Assembly: GCA_965276955.1 (NCBI GenBank)
Contig: CBDIBP010000041.1
Location: 1 to 64,000 of the forward strand
Direction of reading: 5' to 3'
Source: JABDEZ01 sp965276955
GTDB lineage: Bacteria; Bacteroidota; Bacteroidia; Chitinophagales; Chitinophagaceae
DNA: 64,000 bases
Shown piece after piece: positions 16,846 to 25,172 of this stretch (position 1 is its first letter; each line of letters starts with the position of its first letter). Below the pieces are notes generated by a model that saw nothing but the letters and a program-made list of their open reading frames with translations, did not search any database and was not told the DNA's origin. A program made the position numbers and the translations under genes.

Positions 16846-17670
16846 TTAATATAAAAAGTCTTCGCGTCGCGTGCCTGTATTGGATGTTACGTAACTGGTA
16901 GTGAGTGTAATAGTGCAACCCTCGCCAACATCGGAGCGGATGTCGAGTTGGCCATTGAGGTGTTTAGCCCTATTGAACATGTTAATGAAACCAATACCGT
17001 CAAAAGAAAATATCTTTTCTTTTTCAAAGCCAGTACCATTGTCTGTAATTGACATTACAAGCGCATCTGTGCCAAAATTGAGAGTGATAGATAAAGTAGT
17101 TGCCTTAGAATGTTTTACTGCGTTGTGAATAGCTTCCTGAGCTATGCGATAAACGACCAATTGTTTTTCAGCGCTTAAGAGTGTTGAAGTACCTACCATT
17201 TCAACGGTACATGCTATCTTTTTTGTGGCATTAAGATAGTCCAGCTCTTTTTTTAGTATCTCATGCAGGCCCTGGCCTTTTATATAGTCGCCATTGAGTG
17301 TATGGCTAATGTTTTTTATACCACTTATCACTTGCGTCAAAAGGTCGTTGTGCCTTTCGAGCAAAGAGATCTGTTCTTCATTGTATGCCAGCTTCCGTAT
17401 TACAGCTGTATCCATTTTAAGGAAACTGAGTATTTGACCTACATTGTCATGTATCTCTTTTGATATTTGCTCCATTATCAGTTCCTGTTCATCGACCTTT
17501 ATGTGCAGTAGTTTGTTTTGATGATCGTAGATCATCCGCTGCTTTTCGAGATGGAACGTATTTTGTTTGTTCTTTTGTACCAACAGGTATGCGATAAGGA
17601 AAAATACAAACAATACGAATAGTATGGTACCGCAAATGAACACTACTATTATGTACTTGTCGGTCAGCAT
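16846..17670 (-). CDS. Membrane-anchored histidine kinase (HisKA_3/NarL type) without sensor domain
   Basis: The 274-residue kinase has one transmembrane segment (about 6-31), a short coiled-coil-like linker (about 34-66), a HisKA_3 dimerisation region with phospho-acceptor His74 in KEIHDNVGQ, and a HATPase_c domain with N-box EAIHNAVKHSKA, G1 box DNGTGF and a G2-like GIGFINMFNRA. Only about five residues precede the membrane span, so there is no extracytoplasmic sensor. Its ATG lies inside the end of the upstream multi-TM gene (7-base overlap), indicating translational coupling. The response regulator at 18868-19533 begins the same cluster and is the likely partner. The signal is unknown. 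Confidence 0.9.
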   Translation of the reverse strand: MLTDKYIIVVFICGTILFVLFVFFLIAYLLVQKNKQNTFHLEKQRMIYDHQNKLLHIKVDEQELIMEQISKEIHDNVGQILSFLKMDTAVIRKLAYNEEQISLLERHNDLLTQVISGIKNISHTLNGDYIKGQGLHEILKKELDYLNATKKIACTVEMVGTSTLLSAEKQLVVYRIAQEAIHNAVKHSKATTLSITLNFGTDALVMSITDNGTGFEKEKIFSFDGIGFINMFNRAKHLNGQLDIRSDVGEGCTITLTTSYVTSNTGTRREDFLY

Positions 17671-18317
17671 TTCTCTTTCATTTTAGGGTAATATAAGAAA
17701 AGGAAGCCGATAGCGCTGTAAGTCAATATATTGGTAGTAGTGACCACAACTTCTATTATCCAAATATCCTTTACACCTGCGTGCTGGAAGTAACCGTAGA
17801 GAGACCAGCAGAAAAAGGTAACACTCCAGAAAAACACAAGGCAAGTAGGCAGCCAAAAATGGAAATAATATTTTATCCGTAATTGCTCGTGCATGAGCAG
17901 TAACCTGAAAAAAGAGAATAAAGCCATTGAAATGATGCATAAACATTCGAACACCAAGTAATAGTTATTGAGGGCATTGAGCGACTGCAAGTAAATAATG
18001 TTCAATATCCCCACAACGATCGATATGCCGGCAAAGTGATACCCCAGATTGCGTTTGTAGAATACATCTACACTATAATTGAAGTACAGGCACGTCAATA
18101 CCATTTGCACGACACTAAAAACGGTATAGATAGCTATATTGTTATGGTAGTAATGGGAACAGTACAACGATGCACATTCTGTAATGCTGGTGGTGACTAT
18201 CAACAAGCTAAATATCTTACCCGCGAGGTCCAAGGTCTTGAACCTGTACAGCGCGATAACAGCAACGATGAACAGTAAAAATGTGTAGGTATAAGAATAG
18301 AAAAATAATAGCTTCAC
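17664..18317 (-). CDS. Multi-spanning membrane protein in two-component cluster
   Basis: The 217-residue protein is almost entirely hydrophobic, with about seven predicted membrane helices separated by short loops. Polar or aromatic residues occur within the helices (SLYCSHYYHNN, FFCWSLYGYF). No family motif is recognised and it has no extracellular domain. Its start overlaps the lipoprotein stop by 4 bases and its end overlaps the histidine kinase start by 7 bases. This tight coupling suggests that it acts with the kinase, perhaps as the membrane sensor or a regulator. Function is inferred only from position. Confidence 0.8.
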   Translation of the reverse strand: MKLLFFYSYTYTFLLFIVAVIALYRFKTLDLAGKIFSLLIVTTSITECASLYCSHYYHNNIAIYTVFSVVQMVLTCLYFNYSVDVFYKRNLGYHFAGISIVVGILNIIYLQSLNALNNYYLVFECLCIISMALFSFFRLLLMHEQLRIKYYFHFWLPTCLVFFWSVTFFCWSLYGYFQHAGVKDIWIIEVVVTTTNILTYSAIGFLFLYYPKMKEKC

Positions 18318-18856
18318 TTTTTGTTTTTACTCGGGGTTGTAACTATCATGTTATTCGATGCATTTCCTGATCTGGGGCAATAGGCAGGACATGGCATCCC
18401 ATGATCGAGCAACGTATTGCCGCTGGCTACTATGTAGTTGCCCTGGGCATCGTAACCAGCAATGAGAAGGGTAAGTGCGCCAGGCTGGTAGCCACAATAC
18501 ACACCAGCATTGCCATTATTGATATAGTCGAGCGTATGGGCAAGCATGAGTTTCACTTTTGCTATCTTTCCGTTGCAACTATCATCAAGATAGGCCCTAA
18601 GCATATCAGCATCTACAATGATACAATCAAGCGCTGTATCGCTGGCATATCCATTTATACTCATCAGGTAGCTGTTTATCATTTTATTGGCAGAGTCTAC
18701 AGGTATGAACTGCGAGGTCTCACCACCCTTATGGCCATTGCCTTTATTACGCTCCATTACATTTTCATTAGCGCTGCAATTAGCAGGGCCATGCTGGCAG
18801 CAAGATGCCGTAAAAAGCGTGCCTGCAATAAAGAGCAAACGTAGTGTGTTCTTCAT
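18314..18856 (-). CDS. Lipoprotein in two-component cluster
   Basis: The 180-residue product starts MKNTLRLLFIAGTLFTASC, a lipoprotein signal with lipobox TASC, followed by a Cys-rich mature N-terminus (CCQHGPANC). The mature domain includes ANKMINSYLMSING and DADMLRAYLDD, a histidine-bearing VKLMLAHTLDYINN, and GALTLLIAGYDAQGNYIV, which reads as a compact alpha/beta fold. A Cys/Pro pair (MPCPAYCP) lies near the C-terminus. No family is recognised. It is 11 bases downstream of the response regulator gene and overlaps the following membrane-protein gene by 4 bases. It may be the periplasmic or outer-membrane ligand sensor of the cluster; that is inference. Confidence 0.75.
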   Translation of the reverse strand: MKNTLRLLFIAGTLFTASCCQHGPANCSANENVMERNKGNGHKGGETSQFIPVDSANKMINSYLMSINGYASDTALDCIIVDADMLRAYLDDSCNGKIAKVKLMLAHTLDYINNGNAGVYCGYQPGALTLLIAGYDAQGNYIVASGNTLLDHGMPCPAYCPRSGNASNNMIVTTPSKNKK

Positions 18857-18867
18857 ACTGTATGCAT

Positions 18868-19533
18868 TTATATTTTATTGACCATTTCGGTCTTTACTAT
18901 ACCTAACTGAACAGCAAGTAAAGCCAGATTGGTACGGCTTTTCATTTCAAATTTTTTATAAAGATCCTCTCTATATTTATCAAGAAGTGATGTGGTAGTT
19001 CCCATTGCTTCCGCTATCTCTATATAGCTTTTTTCAGAGCATGCGTGTTCCAGGAACAGTGCTTCCTGAGGGGTTATGACCGGCATTTCCCTTTTCTGGT
19101 CGCGTACTTGTTGCATCAAGGTATTGGTGTTGGCATCAGAATAGTAAAAGCCAGTATTACAAGATGCTATCAAGGCTTTTTTCAACTCTTCCGGATCGCT
19201 GCTTTTAAGCATGTAGCCTATCGCACCATATGTGATCATGCGAATGATATATAGTTCAGAGTCAAATATGGTAAGTATGAGGATCTTTATGTTCGGCCAT
19301 CTTTCCTTTATGGCCAACGTGGTATCAAAACCATCCATTTCTGGCATGTTAATATCTATCATGCATACGTCAGGAAGCTCTGTAGCATCTTCTAACTGTC
19401 GTAGTAGTTCTTTTCCTGTGCCGGCTTGTATTATGATCTTTATTTCACTGAAGGAGTTGAGAAAGGAGCTGATACCTTCTCTCACCATCGTATGGTCATC
19501 AGCATAAGCTACTGTTACTGATCGTTGTTGCAT
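18868..19533 (-). CDS. LuxR/NarL-type response regulator
   Basis: The protein has a CheY-like receiver domain (about 6-125) with acidic pocket Asp12/Asp13 (YADDHTMVREG), phospho-acceptor Asp60 (CMIDINMPEMDG) and the conserved Lys110 (GYMLKSSDP). A LuxR-type helix-turn-helix follows (about 150-215; YIEIAEAMGTTTSLLDKYREDLYKKF, given here by its ends YIEIAE and LYKKF). I chose the ATG at 19533 (221 residues) because the receiver begins right after it; an upstream in-frame ATG at 19584 adds 17 unrelated residues. It is the first gene of a four-gene cluster ending with a histidine kinase, which is its likely phosphodonor. Confidence 0.9.
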   Translation of the reverse strand: MQQRSVTVAYADDHTMVREGISSFLNSFSEIKIIIQAGTGKELLRQLEDATELPDVCMIDINMPEMDGFDTTLAIKERWPNIKILILTIFDSELYIIRMITYGAIGYMLKSSDPEELKKALIASCNTGFYYSDANTNTLMQQVRDQKREMPVITPQEALFLEHACSEKSYIEIAEAMGTTTSLLDKYREDLYKKFEMKSRTNLALLAVQLGIVKTEMVNKI

Positions 19534-19648
19534 GCGATAAAAAAAGGTATATTTATTGGCAATATAACGGTCAAATATACGCACGTAGGTGTGAAAATAG
19601 CTACTCTTTAATAATAAAAATATTTTTAAAAGGGTGATGGTCTTTTTT

Positions 19649-21409
19649 TTATCTTATTGCCACTTCTTTACGCTCGCCTATTTGCTGGCGCCACATGGCA
19701 TAGTAAAGGCCCTTTTCGGCCAGCAGGTCCTGATGAGTTCCGGTCTCGATAACGTTGCCTTTTTCCAGCACATAGATACGGTCTGCATGCATAATGGTAG
19801 ATAACCTGTGCGCTATCATAATAGTTATGTGCTCGCGCTGTTCGGTTATCTGGCGGATGGTCTGCGATATTTCTTCTTCGGTAAGAGAATCAAGTGCAGA
19901 GGTGGCTTCGTCAAATATCATTAGCTTAGGGAATCGCAGTAATGCACGGGCTATGGATAGCCTTTGTCTTTCGCCGCCTGATAGCTTAAGACCACCTTCT
20001 CCTATCATGGTGTTGATACCATTCTCGGCACGCGCCAGCAGGGTCTCGCAGGCGGCCTTGTGCAGGGTGCTTGTTATTTGTTCATCGGTAGCGGAAGGAT
20101 TGACGAACAATAGATTTTCTTTGATAGTGCCAGAGAATAACTGTGTGTCTTGCGTAACGAAACCTATCTGGTGGCGCAGCTCATCAAAGTCTATCTCATT
20201 GTTATTGAATTTATTATAGAAAACGTTGCCCTGTACCGGGTGATACAAGCCTACAAGCAGCTTTACCAAAGTGGTCTTGCCTGAACCTGATGGGCCAACA
20301 AATGCAATTGTTTCTCCTCTTTTTACCTCGAAAGAGATACTTTCCAGGGCAGGGCGGGTGGCGCTCTGATGCTGAAACTTCACCATATCGAAACGGATAT
20401 CCTGGATGTCGTCTATGTGTATAGGGTGTTCTGGTTTTACCTCAACCGGGCGTGACATGAGTTCCTGCAAATTGTTCAGCGATGCTTCGGCTTCCCTATA
20501 AGACAAAATAACGTTCCCAATTTCCTGCAATGGGCCGAAGATGAAGAACATGTAGAACTGCATAGTGATGAGCTGGCCTACAGTAATGGTTTTATGGAAT
20601 ACAAAGTACAGCAGGGCAAACATGATGCATTGCTGCAGAAAGTTCACAAATGTGCCTTGTATGAAGCTAATGGTACGAATACTTTTGACCTTACTGAGTT
20701 CCAGTTTTAGTATCCTATATGTTGTGGTATTCAACCTTCTTATTTCCTGCTGGGTAAGCCCAAGGCTTTTTACCAACTCTATATTACGCAGAGATTCTGT
20801 AGTAGAGCCGGCAAGGGCATTGGTCTCTGTAACTATCTTTTTCTGGGTGACCTTTATTTTCTTACTTAATGTAGTAGTAAGGAAGCTGAGTATTGCTGCA
20901 CCACCAACATAAATAACAGGTAATAGCGGGCTTAAAGTAAAAGAATAGAACAGTACAAATACAAGGCCTACCGCAGTTACAAAAAATACATTCACAAAAT
21001 TCATAATGAACTTTTCGCAATCTGCACGCACTTTTTGCAAAACTGAAAGCGTTTCTCCGCTACGCTGGTCCTCAAAGTCTTGATAGGGCAGGCGCAGGGC
21101 ATGCTTAAGGCCATCTGTATATATGTTGGCTCCAAATTTTTGTATCACAACATTTACTGTATAATCCTGGAAAGCCTTAGCAATCCTGGAAACCATTGCT
21201 GCGCCTATAATGAGACCCAAAGCACCAAGAATGCCGGGGAAGAAAACGTTGGCAGTGAGCGTGTCTGCATGGCGGGCATATTTATCTATAAGGAAATGGC
21301 CCAGGAACCATGGATTAAATAAAGAAAATACCTGATTGACGGTAGCAAGCAGTAGAGAAAGAAAGACCAACCATTTATACTTGCTTAAATAATGTAGGAG
21401 TAATTTCAT
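19649..21409 (-). CDS. ABC exporter, fused permease and ATPase
   Basis: The 586-residue protein is a half-transporter of the MsbA/lipid or multidrug exporter class. The membrane domain (about 10-305) has six helices. The nucleotide-binding domain shows Walker A GPSGSGKTT (372-380), Q-loop VTQDTQLF, signature LSGGERQ (476-482), Walker B LMIFDEATSALD (496-507) and H-loop His534. It would work as a homodimer, pumping a hydrophobic substrate outward. Substrate cannot be read from the sequence. It is 115 bases upstream of the response regulator gene on the same strand, so joint transcription is possible but not evident. Confidence 0.92.
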   Translation of the reverse strand: MKLLLHYLSKYKWLVFLSLLLATVNQVFSLFNPWFLGHFLIDKYARHADTLTANVFFPGILGALGLIIGAAMVSRIAKAFQDYTVNVVIQKFGANIYTDGLKHALRLPYQDFEDQRSGETLSVLQKVRADCEKFIMNFVNVFFVTAVGLVFVLFYSFTLSPLLPVIYVGGAAILSFLTTTLSKKIKVTQKKIVTETNALAGSTTESLRNIELVKSLGLTQQEIRRLNTTTYRILKLELSKVKSIRTISFIQGTFVNFLQQCIMFALLYFVFHKTITVGQLITMQFYMFFIFGPLQEIGNVILSYREAEASLNNLQELMSRPVEVKPEHPIHIDDIQDIRFDMVKFQHQSATRPALESISFEVKRGETIAFVGPSGSGKTTLVKLLVGLYHPVQGNVFYNKFNNNEIDFDELRHQIGFVTQDTQLFSGTIKENLLFVNPSATDEQITSTLHKAACETLLARAENGINTMIGEGGLKLSGGERQRLSIARALLRFPKLMIFDEATSALDSLTEEEISQTIRQITEQREHITIMIAHRLSTIMHADRIYVLEKGNVIETGTHQDLLAEKGLYYAMWRQQIGERKEVAIR

Positions 21410-21502
21410 AAAGTAAGGTAAAAGCGTTGCAAAGGTACGGCTATTAGATAATCATGTATTAACAACAACTTAAGTATATTCTATAACCTTATCAGGCATC
21501 TT

Positions 21503-21916
21503 TCATTTGTATCTTTCTTTTATCATTCCTGCCACAATTTTATCGGCCGGGAGGGTGAAAGTTTCTGAACTTATTTCTGCTATGTCTATCCAATAGCTGC
21601 GCTCACCTGCCACATTGTTGACAATAGGAGTGTTTTTCTGCATGGTCACTAAGTAATAAATGCTTATAAGCTGAGAATCGTCTAACCACGACTTGATGAA
21701 ATGATCGGTAGTATAAAAATGTTCTGTTATCTCTATATCGATGTCGAGTTCTTCTTTCCATTCCCGCTTGAGGCAATCTATAGTTCCCTCTCCCCATTCC
21801 AGACCGCCGCCAGGTAGCTTGGTGACCAGGTTGCCATTAAATGGCTCCTCACTAACCAGTAGTTCGTTGTTGGCTATACAGATACCATATACCCGAATAT
21901 TAAAGCGTTTGTTCAT
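21503..21916 (-). CDS. Nudix hydrolase
   Basis: The 137-residue protein is a single Nudix domain. It carries the Nudix box in order: GGLEWGE, seven residues, then REWKEELDI, where the usual final Gly is Asp. Flanking strands fit the fold (FNIRVYGICIANNELLVSEE and QLISIYYLVTM). Such enzymes hydrolyse nucleoside diphosphates linked to another group, with Mg ions held by the REWKEE glutamates. The substrate is unknown. It lies 26 bases downstream of the corA-like gene on the same strand, suggesting co-transcription. Confidence 0.88.
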   Translation of the reverse strand: MNKRFNIRVYGICIANNELLVSEEPFNGNLVTKLPGGGLEWGEGTIDCLKREWKEELDIDIEITEHFYTTDHFIKSWLDDSQLISIYYLVTMQKNTPIVNNVAGERSYWIDIAEISSETFTLPADKIVAGMIKERYK

Positions 21917-21942
21917 TTTGCGGTAGTGTTTAAAATGGGTAA

Positions 21943-22884
21943 CTAAAACCAGCGCTTTTTATTGAAGTACCAGCTTGTGGCAAATGATACTATGACCGCA
22001 AGAGTTATGGCCAGGTAAAAGCCCTTGACCGTATTTTGCATGGGGAAGGTAACATTCATACTGAAGAATGCCATCACCAGGTTGGGTACTGCAAGTATAA
22101 TGGTAATGGCTGTAAGCCGCTTCATCACAATATTCATATTGTTGTTGATGATGCTGGCAAATGCATCCATAGTACTGCTGAGGATGTTGGTATAGTTGTT
22201 CGCCATTTCAAGGGCCTGTGAGAACTCTACTACAAGATCTGAAAGAAATTCCAGTTCATCATCGTTGCATTGAATGTAGTTGGTGCGTTCTATTTTCATA
22301 AGCAGCAGCTCATTACTGCGCAGGGCATTTACAAAATATACCAGGCTTTTTTGCACCCGCATTATCTGCAGTAGTTCGTAGTTGCGGTTAGAGTCATACA
22401 GCTTCTGCTCCAGCTGGTCGCGCTTGTGGTTGATATCTTTGAGGACGTGTATATAATCCCAGATCACTTTTTCAAAGATCTTAAGCACCATCATATTTGG
22501 CTTTTCCGGGTGGCGCTTGGCGAACGACCCGAGGAATAAATGAATGGCCGCGTTGTCGAAAGAATTGACCGTTATGATCTGGTTGTTTGCGGTAATAATG
22601 ATAGATATAGGGATGGTGAGGTAGTAAGCATCGCTCGTATTCACAGACCTATTCTCGACAGGTGTTTTTATGATGATCATTTTTACACCGTCCTGGGTCT
22701 CATACCTTGATTTCTCCTCTATATCCAATGTGTCGTTCAGGAAGTCGCGAGGCACATTTAGTGCATTGCTGAGGTTGTTTATCTCATCCTGTTCGAATGG
22801 CGGGGTAACATTTATCCAGTTCGCTCCCTCCGGCTTATCTATTTGTATGGTTTGTTTATCTACATTTTTATAATAGTGAAGCAT
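21943..22884 (-). CDS. CorA-family divalent metal transporter with SMN in place of GMN
   Basis: The 313-residue protein has the CorA layout: a cytoplasmic alpha/beta domain (1-about 130), a long helical stalk (about 130-255), two C-terminal membrane helices (about 257-275 and 287-306) and a basic end, NKKRWF. The pore signature is normally GMN; here it reads FFSMNV, with Ser275-Met276-Asn277. The asparagine that contacts the hydrated ion is kept. It should form a pentameric channel for Mg, Co or another divalent ion. The altered Gly could change selectivity. It is divergent from fbp, with opposed -7 boxes between the two genes. Confidence 0.88.
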   Translation of the reverse strand: MLHYYKNVDKQTIQIDKPEGANWINVTPPFEQDEINNLSNALNVPRDFLNDTLDIEEKSRYETQDGVKMIIIKTPVENRSVNTSDAYYLTIPISIIITANNQIITVNSFDNAAIHLFLGSFAKRHPEKPNMMVLKIFEKVIWDYIHVLKDINHKRDQLEQKLYDSNRNYELLQIMRVQKSLVYFVNALRSNELLLMKIERTNYIQCNDDELEFLSDLVVEFSQALEMANNYTNILSSTMDAFASIINNNMNIVMKRLTAITIILAVPNLVMAFFSMNVTFPMQNTVKGFYLAITLAVIVSFATSWYFNKKRWF

Positions 22885-22960
22885 GGATAGGTTGTGTTAC
22901 GATCCCGAAATGAAAAGGCAGAATACCAATAAAGACGTTGTATTTACCCCGATAAGTTGC

Positions 22961-22968
22961 CAAAGATA
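22961..22968 (-). promoter_or_regulatory. -7 box of the corA-like gene
   Basis: On the minus strand this reads TATCTTTG, an exact TAnnTTTG match, 77 bases upstream of the ATG at 22884. No clear -33 TTG. Confidence 0.4.
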
Positions 22969-22994
22969 ACGCAGAGTTTTCCACACATCTTTAT

Positions 22995-23002
22995 TACTTT
23001 TG
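22995..23002 (+). promoter_or_regulatory. -7 box of fbp
   Basis: TACTTTTG is an exact TAnnTTTG match 53 bases before the fbp ATG at 23055. It lies only 27 bases from the opposed box of the corA-like gene. Confidence 0.45.
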
Positions 23003-23054
23003 TATTAAATAGTAATACAGCAGATCTAAATATATAATTATAAACACATTTTTA

Positions 23055-24086
23055 ATGGCAGCACCTAATAAGTTACTGACACTTGATGAATTTACGATAC
23101 AGGAAACCAGGAAATTCCCTTTGGCAACAGGTGAGCTTTCCTCACTGCTGCGCGATATAGGGCTGGCATCGAAGATGATAAACAAGCAGGTGCGCAAAGC
23201 AGGGCTGGGAGATGTGCTGGGCAAGCATGGTGCAACTAATGTGCAGGGCGAAGAGCAGATGAAACTGGATGTGTATGCCAATGAGGTGCTGATAAACATA
23301 CTGAGGAACGGTATGGATTGTGCCGGTATAGCATCGGAAGAGAATGATGATATTGTATGTTATGATGATGAATTTTCAGCTAATTCAAAATACGTAGTTC
23401 TTTTTGACCCGCTGGATGGCTCATCTAATATTGATGTGAATGCACCGATAGGTACCATATTTGCCATATACCGCCGTATAAGCGAGCTGGGCAAACCGTG
23501 TACCAAGGCCGATTTTCTACAGCCCGGTAACAGACTGATGGCCGCCGGATATGTGATATACGGATCGAGCACGATGATGGTATATGCTACCCGCCTGAGC
23601 GTGAACGGGTTTACACTGGAACCTTCTATAGGCGAGTTCTGCCTGTCTCACCCCAATATGGTGTGCCCGGACAAAGGAAAGATCTACTCCATAAACCAAG
23701 GCAACAGCGCCTATTATGATGATAACCTGCGTGCCTACCTTAACTATTGCATGGAAAACAAACCGGAAGAGGGCCGCCCATATTCACACAGGTATATAGG
23801 CTCTATGGTGGCAGACATGCACCGTACCCTTATAAAAGGTGGCATATTCATGTATCCTGCAGATAGCTCGTCGCCAAAAGGAAAGTTGCGCCTGCAATAC
23901 GAATGCAACCCTATGGCCTTCCTGATAGAGGCCGCCAGGGGAAAAGCAATGTATGGTGATGGTAATATACTGGATATAATGCCTAAAGAACTGCACCAAC
24001 GCACACCAGTATTTATAGGCTCTAAGAGCATGGTGAACAAGGCGATGGAATTTATGAAACAGAAACAAACTGAAACAGTTGTATAG
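23055..24086 (+). CDS. fbp: Class 1 fructose-1,6-bisphosphatase
   Basis: This enzyme removes the 1-phosphate from fructose 1,6-bisphosphate in gluconeogenesis. The 343-residue length is normal for the class. Family landmarks are the metal site Glu pair in ASEEND (94-98), VLFDPLDGSSNIDVNAP (115-131, with Asp118 and Asp121 binding metals), and the substrate region YIGSMVADMHRTL and KLRLQYECNPMAFL near residues 250-300. It is cytoplasmic. The gene is monocistronic, has its own promoter box and ends at a hairpin. Its counterpart in glycolysis, pfkA, lies 2 kb away on the other strand. Confidence 0.96.
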   Translation: MAAPNKLLTLDEFTIQETRKFPLATGELSSLLRDIGLASKMINKQVRKAGLGDVLGKHGATNVQGEEQMKLDVYANEVLINILRNGMDCAGIASEENDDIVCYDDEFSANSKYVVLFDPLDGSSNIDVNAPIGTIFAIYRRISELGKPCTKADFLQPGNRLMAAGYVIYGSSTMMVYATRLSVNGFTLEPSIGEFCLSHPNMVCPDKGKIYSINQGNSAYYDDNLRAYLNYCMENKPEEGRPYSHRYIGSMVADMHRTLIKGGIFMYPADSSSPKGKLRLQYECNPMAFLIEAARGKAMYGDGNILDIMPKELHQRTPVFIGSKSMVNKAMEFMKQKQTETVV

Positions 24087-24108
24087 TAGTTATGCTGCTA
24101 CATACGTT

Positions 24109-24148
24109 TATAATAAAGGCTGCGGATACGTAGCCTTTATTATAAATA
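24109..24148 (+). terminator. Terminator after fbp
   Basis: A perfect 13-base stem (TATAATAAAGGCT / AGCCTTTATTATA) with a 10-base loop lies 22 bases past the fbp stop. The A/T-rich outer stem supplies the T-run. Confidence 0.8.
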
Positions 24149-24166
24149 GTATTTAATAAGAACGTG

Positions 24167-24715
24167 ATGGTGCAGATGAGATATATCTTTTTTCTTTTAT
24201 TGTTGCTTATTGTGCATACTGCATGGGCCGGTGTGCCTGATACCGCGCAAAAGAAAAACATAGCCATTACCGGCAACGGGTTCATATTCACTTTGAAAGC
24301 ACCAGCAGGATGGGTATGCAATACTAAACTGGCTACAGAATATAAAGCCAATGCTATACTATATGCCAATGAAGATAGCATAAAGGGTGGGGGAGCACTG
24401 ATACAGTTATCAGTGTTTTATAAGCAGGACGAGTTCACTGATAAAGACCTTGAAGAAAACATAAACAGCTACAAAGAAGCATATAGCAACCTGCAAGAGA
24501 GTAATATAGACATTACACACCCCAAGTACAGAATATATGGGAAGCTGGAGTACGTGCCGGGAGACTTTTACCAATATATAGTATATCTGAATCCGGGATA
24601 TAACTACAAATACGGGTTGGCAGCGGCCATGAATGTATATAAACGCCCTGCAACAAGTGAGGAACTGCAAACATTCAAGGAAATAGTTTCCTCACTATTG
24701 ATGCTGAAGGGATAG
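24167..24715 (+). CDS. Secreted protein of unknown function
   Basis: The product of about 182 residues has a signal peptide (MRYIFFLLLLLIVHTAWA, cleavage before GVPD). The mature domain opens with ITGNGFIFTLKAPAGWVCNTKLA and continues with an alpha/beta pattern ending SEELQTFKEIVSSLLMLKG. The phrase FTLKAPAGW recalls small periplasmic proteins that bind or shield an enzyme, but I recognise no family. The start may be the ATG at 24167 or the ATG at 24176; both leave the signal intact, and the second gives a more typical charge at the N-terminus. It stands alone between the fbp terminator and a leader region. Confidence 0.7.
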   Translation: MVQMRYIFFLLLLLIVHTAWAGVPDTAQKKNIAITGNGFIFTLKAPAGWVCNTKLATEYKANAILYANEDSIKGGGALIQLSVFYKQDEFTDKDLEENINSYKEAYSNLQESNIDITHPKYRIYGKLEYVPGDFYQYIVYLNPGYNYKYGLAAAMNVYKRPATSEELQTFKEIVSSLLMLKG

Positions 24716-24772
24716 AGATAGAGGGGGGCCAGCTTATTTTATGTTTTGCAAAAATAAAGTACATTCTTATTT

Positions 24773-24814
24773 TAGTTTTGTATAACATAAAGCACATTAT
24801 ATCTGTAATGTGCT
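24773..24814 (+). promoter_or_regulatory. -7 box followed by hairpin in the leader of the His-rich gene
   Basis: TAGTTTTG (24773-24780) matches the -7 consensus. Ten bases on is a perfect 9-base stem AGCACATTA / TAATGTGCT (24791-24814) followed by CTTATT. The hairpin may end transcription of the gene stopping at 24715, or be the 5' structure of a leader of about 155 bases for the His-rich gene at 24943. The remainder of this 227-base gap is A/T-rich with nothing else that I can name. Confidence 0.35.
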
Positions 24815-24942
24815 CTTATTGTAAAGCTTATTGTACGGATAGCCAAGTGAGCCGTAGATCAAACATTAATTAATTATTATGTCTAATTAAAATAAAATTT
24901 AATGGCACGTTTGTTTTATGAAATAAATCAAACAATTATTTT

Positions 24943-25146
24943 ATGAAACACGAACATCACGAAAAAGCAGCACAGCATCACGAAGAAGCTGCAAAGAATC
25001 ATCGTAGCGCACACAAAGCTCACCAGGAAGGTAACGATGAAAAAGCTGCATCGCATGCACATGCTGCTGATGGCCATGCAGAACATGCAAAAGACCATTC
25101 AAAAGAAGCTGCTAAGAAACATTCTGAAAAAACAAAAGGCCACTAA
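24943..25146 (+). CDS. His/Ala/Lys-rich helical small protein
   Basis: The 67-residue protein has 15 histidines and is otherwise built almost wholly of Ala, Lys, Glu, Ser, Gln, Asn, Asp and Gly. It has no Cys and no aromatic residue. HH and H-x-x-x-H spacings (HEHHEKAAQHHEEAAKNH) suggest an amphipathic helix that could bind metal ions or a polyanion. Similar small proteins occur widely in Bacteroidota, where they are left as hypothetical. No signal peptide is present, so it is cytoplasmic. The ATG at 24943 is the natural start. A very strong terminator follows 26 bases past the stop, which suggests a short, abundant transcript. Confidence 0.75.
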   Translation: MKHEHHEKAAQHHEEAAKNHRSAHKAHQEGNDEKAASHAHAADGHAEHAKDHSKEAAKKHSEKTKGH

Positions 25147-25172
25147 GATCTTTTTGATCAAAGGGCTTTTTT

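Noticed and set aside
18401..18844. Open frame of 147 codons on the plus strand opposite the lipoprotein gene
   Set aside because: It is antisense to a gene with a clear lipobox and tight operon overlaps; the translation has no recognisable domain.
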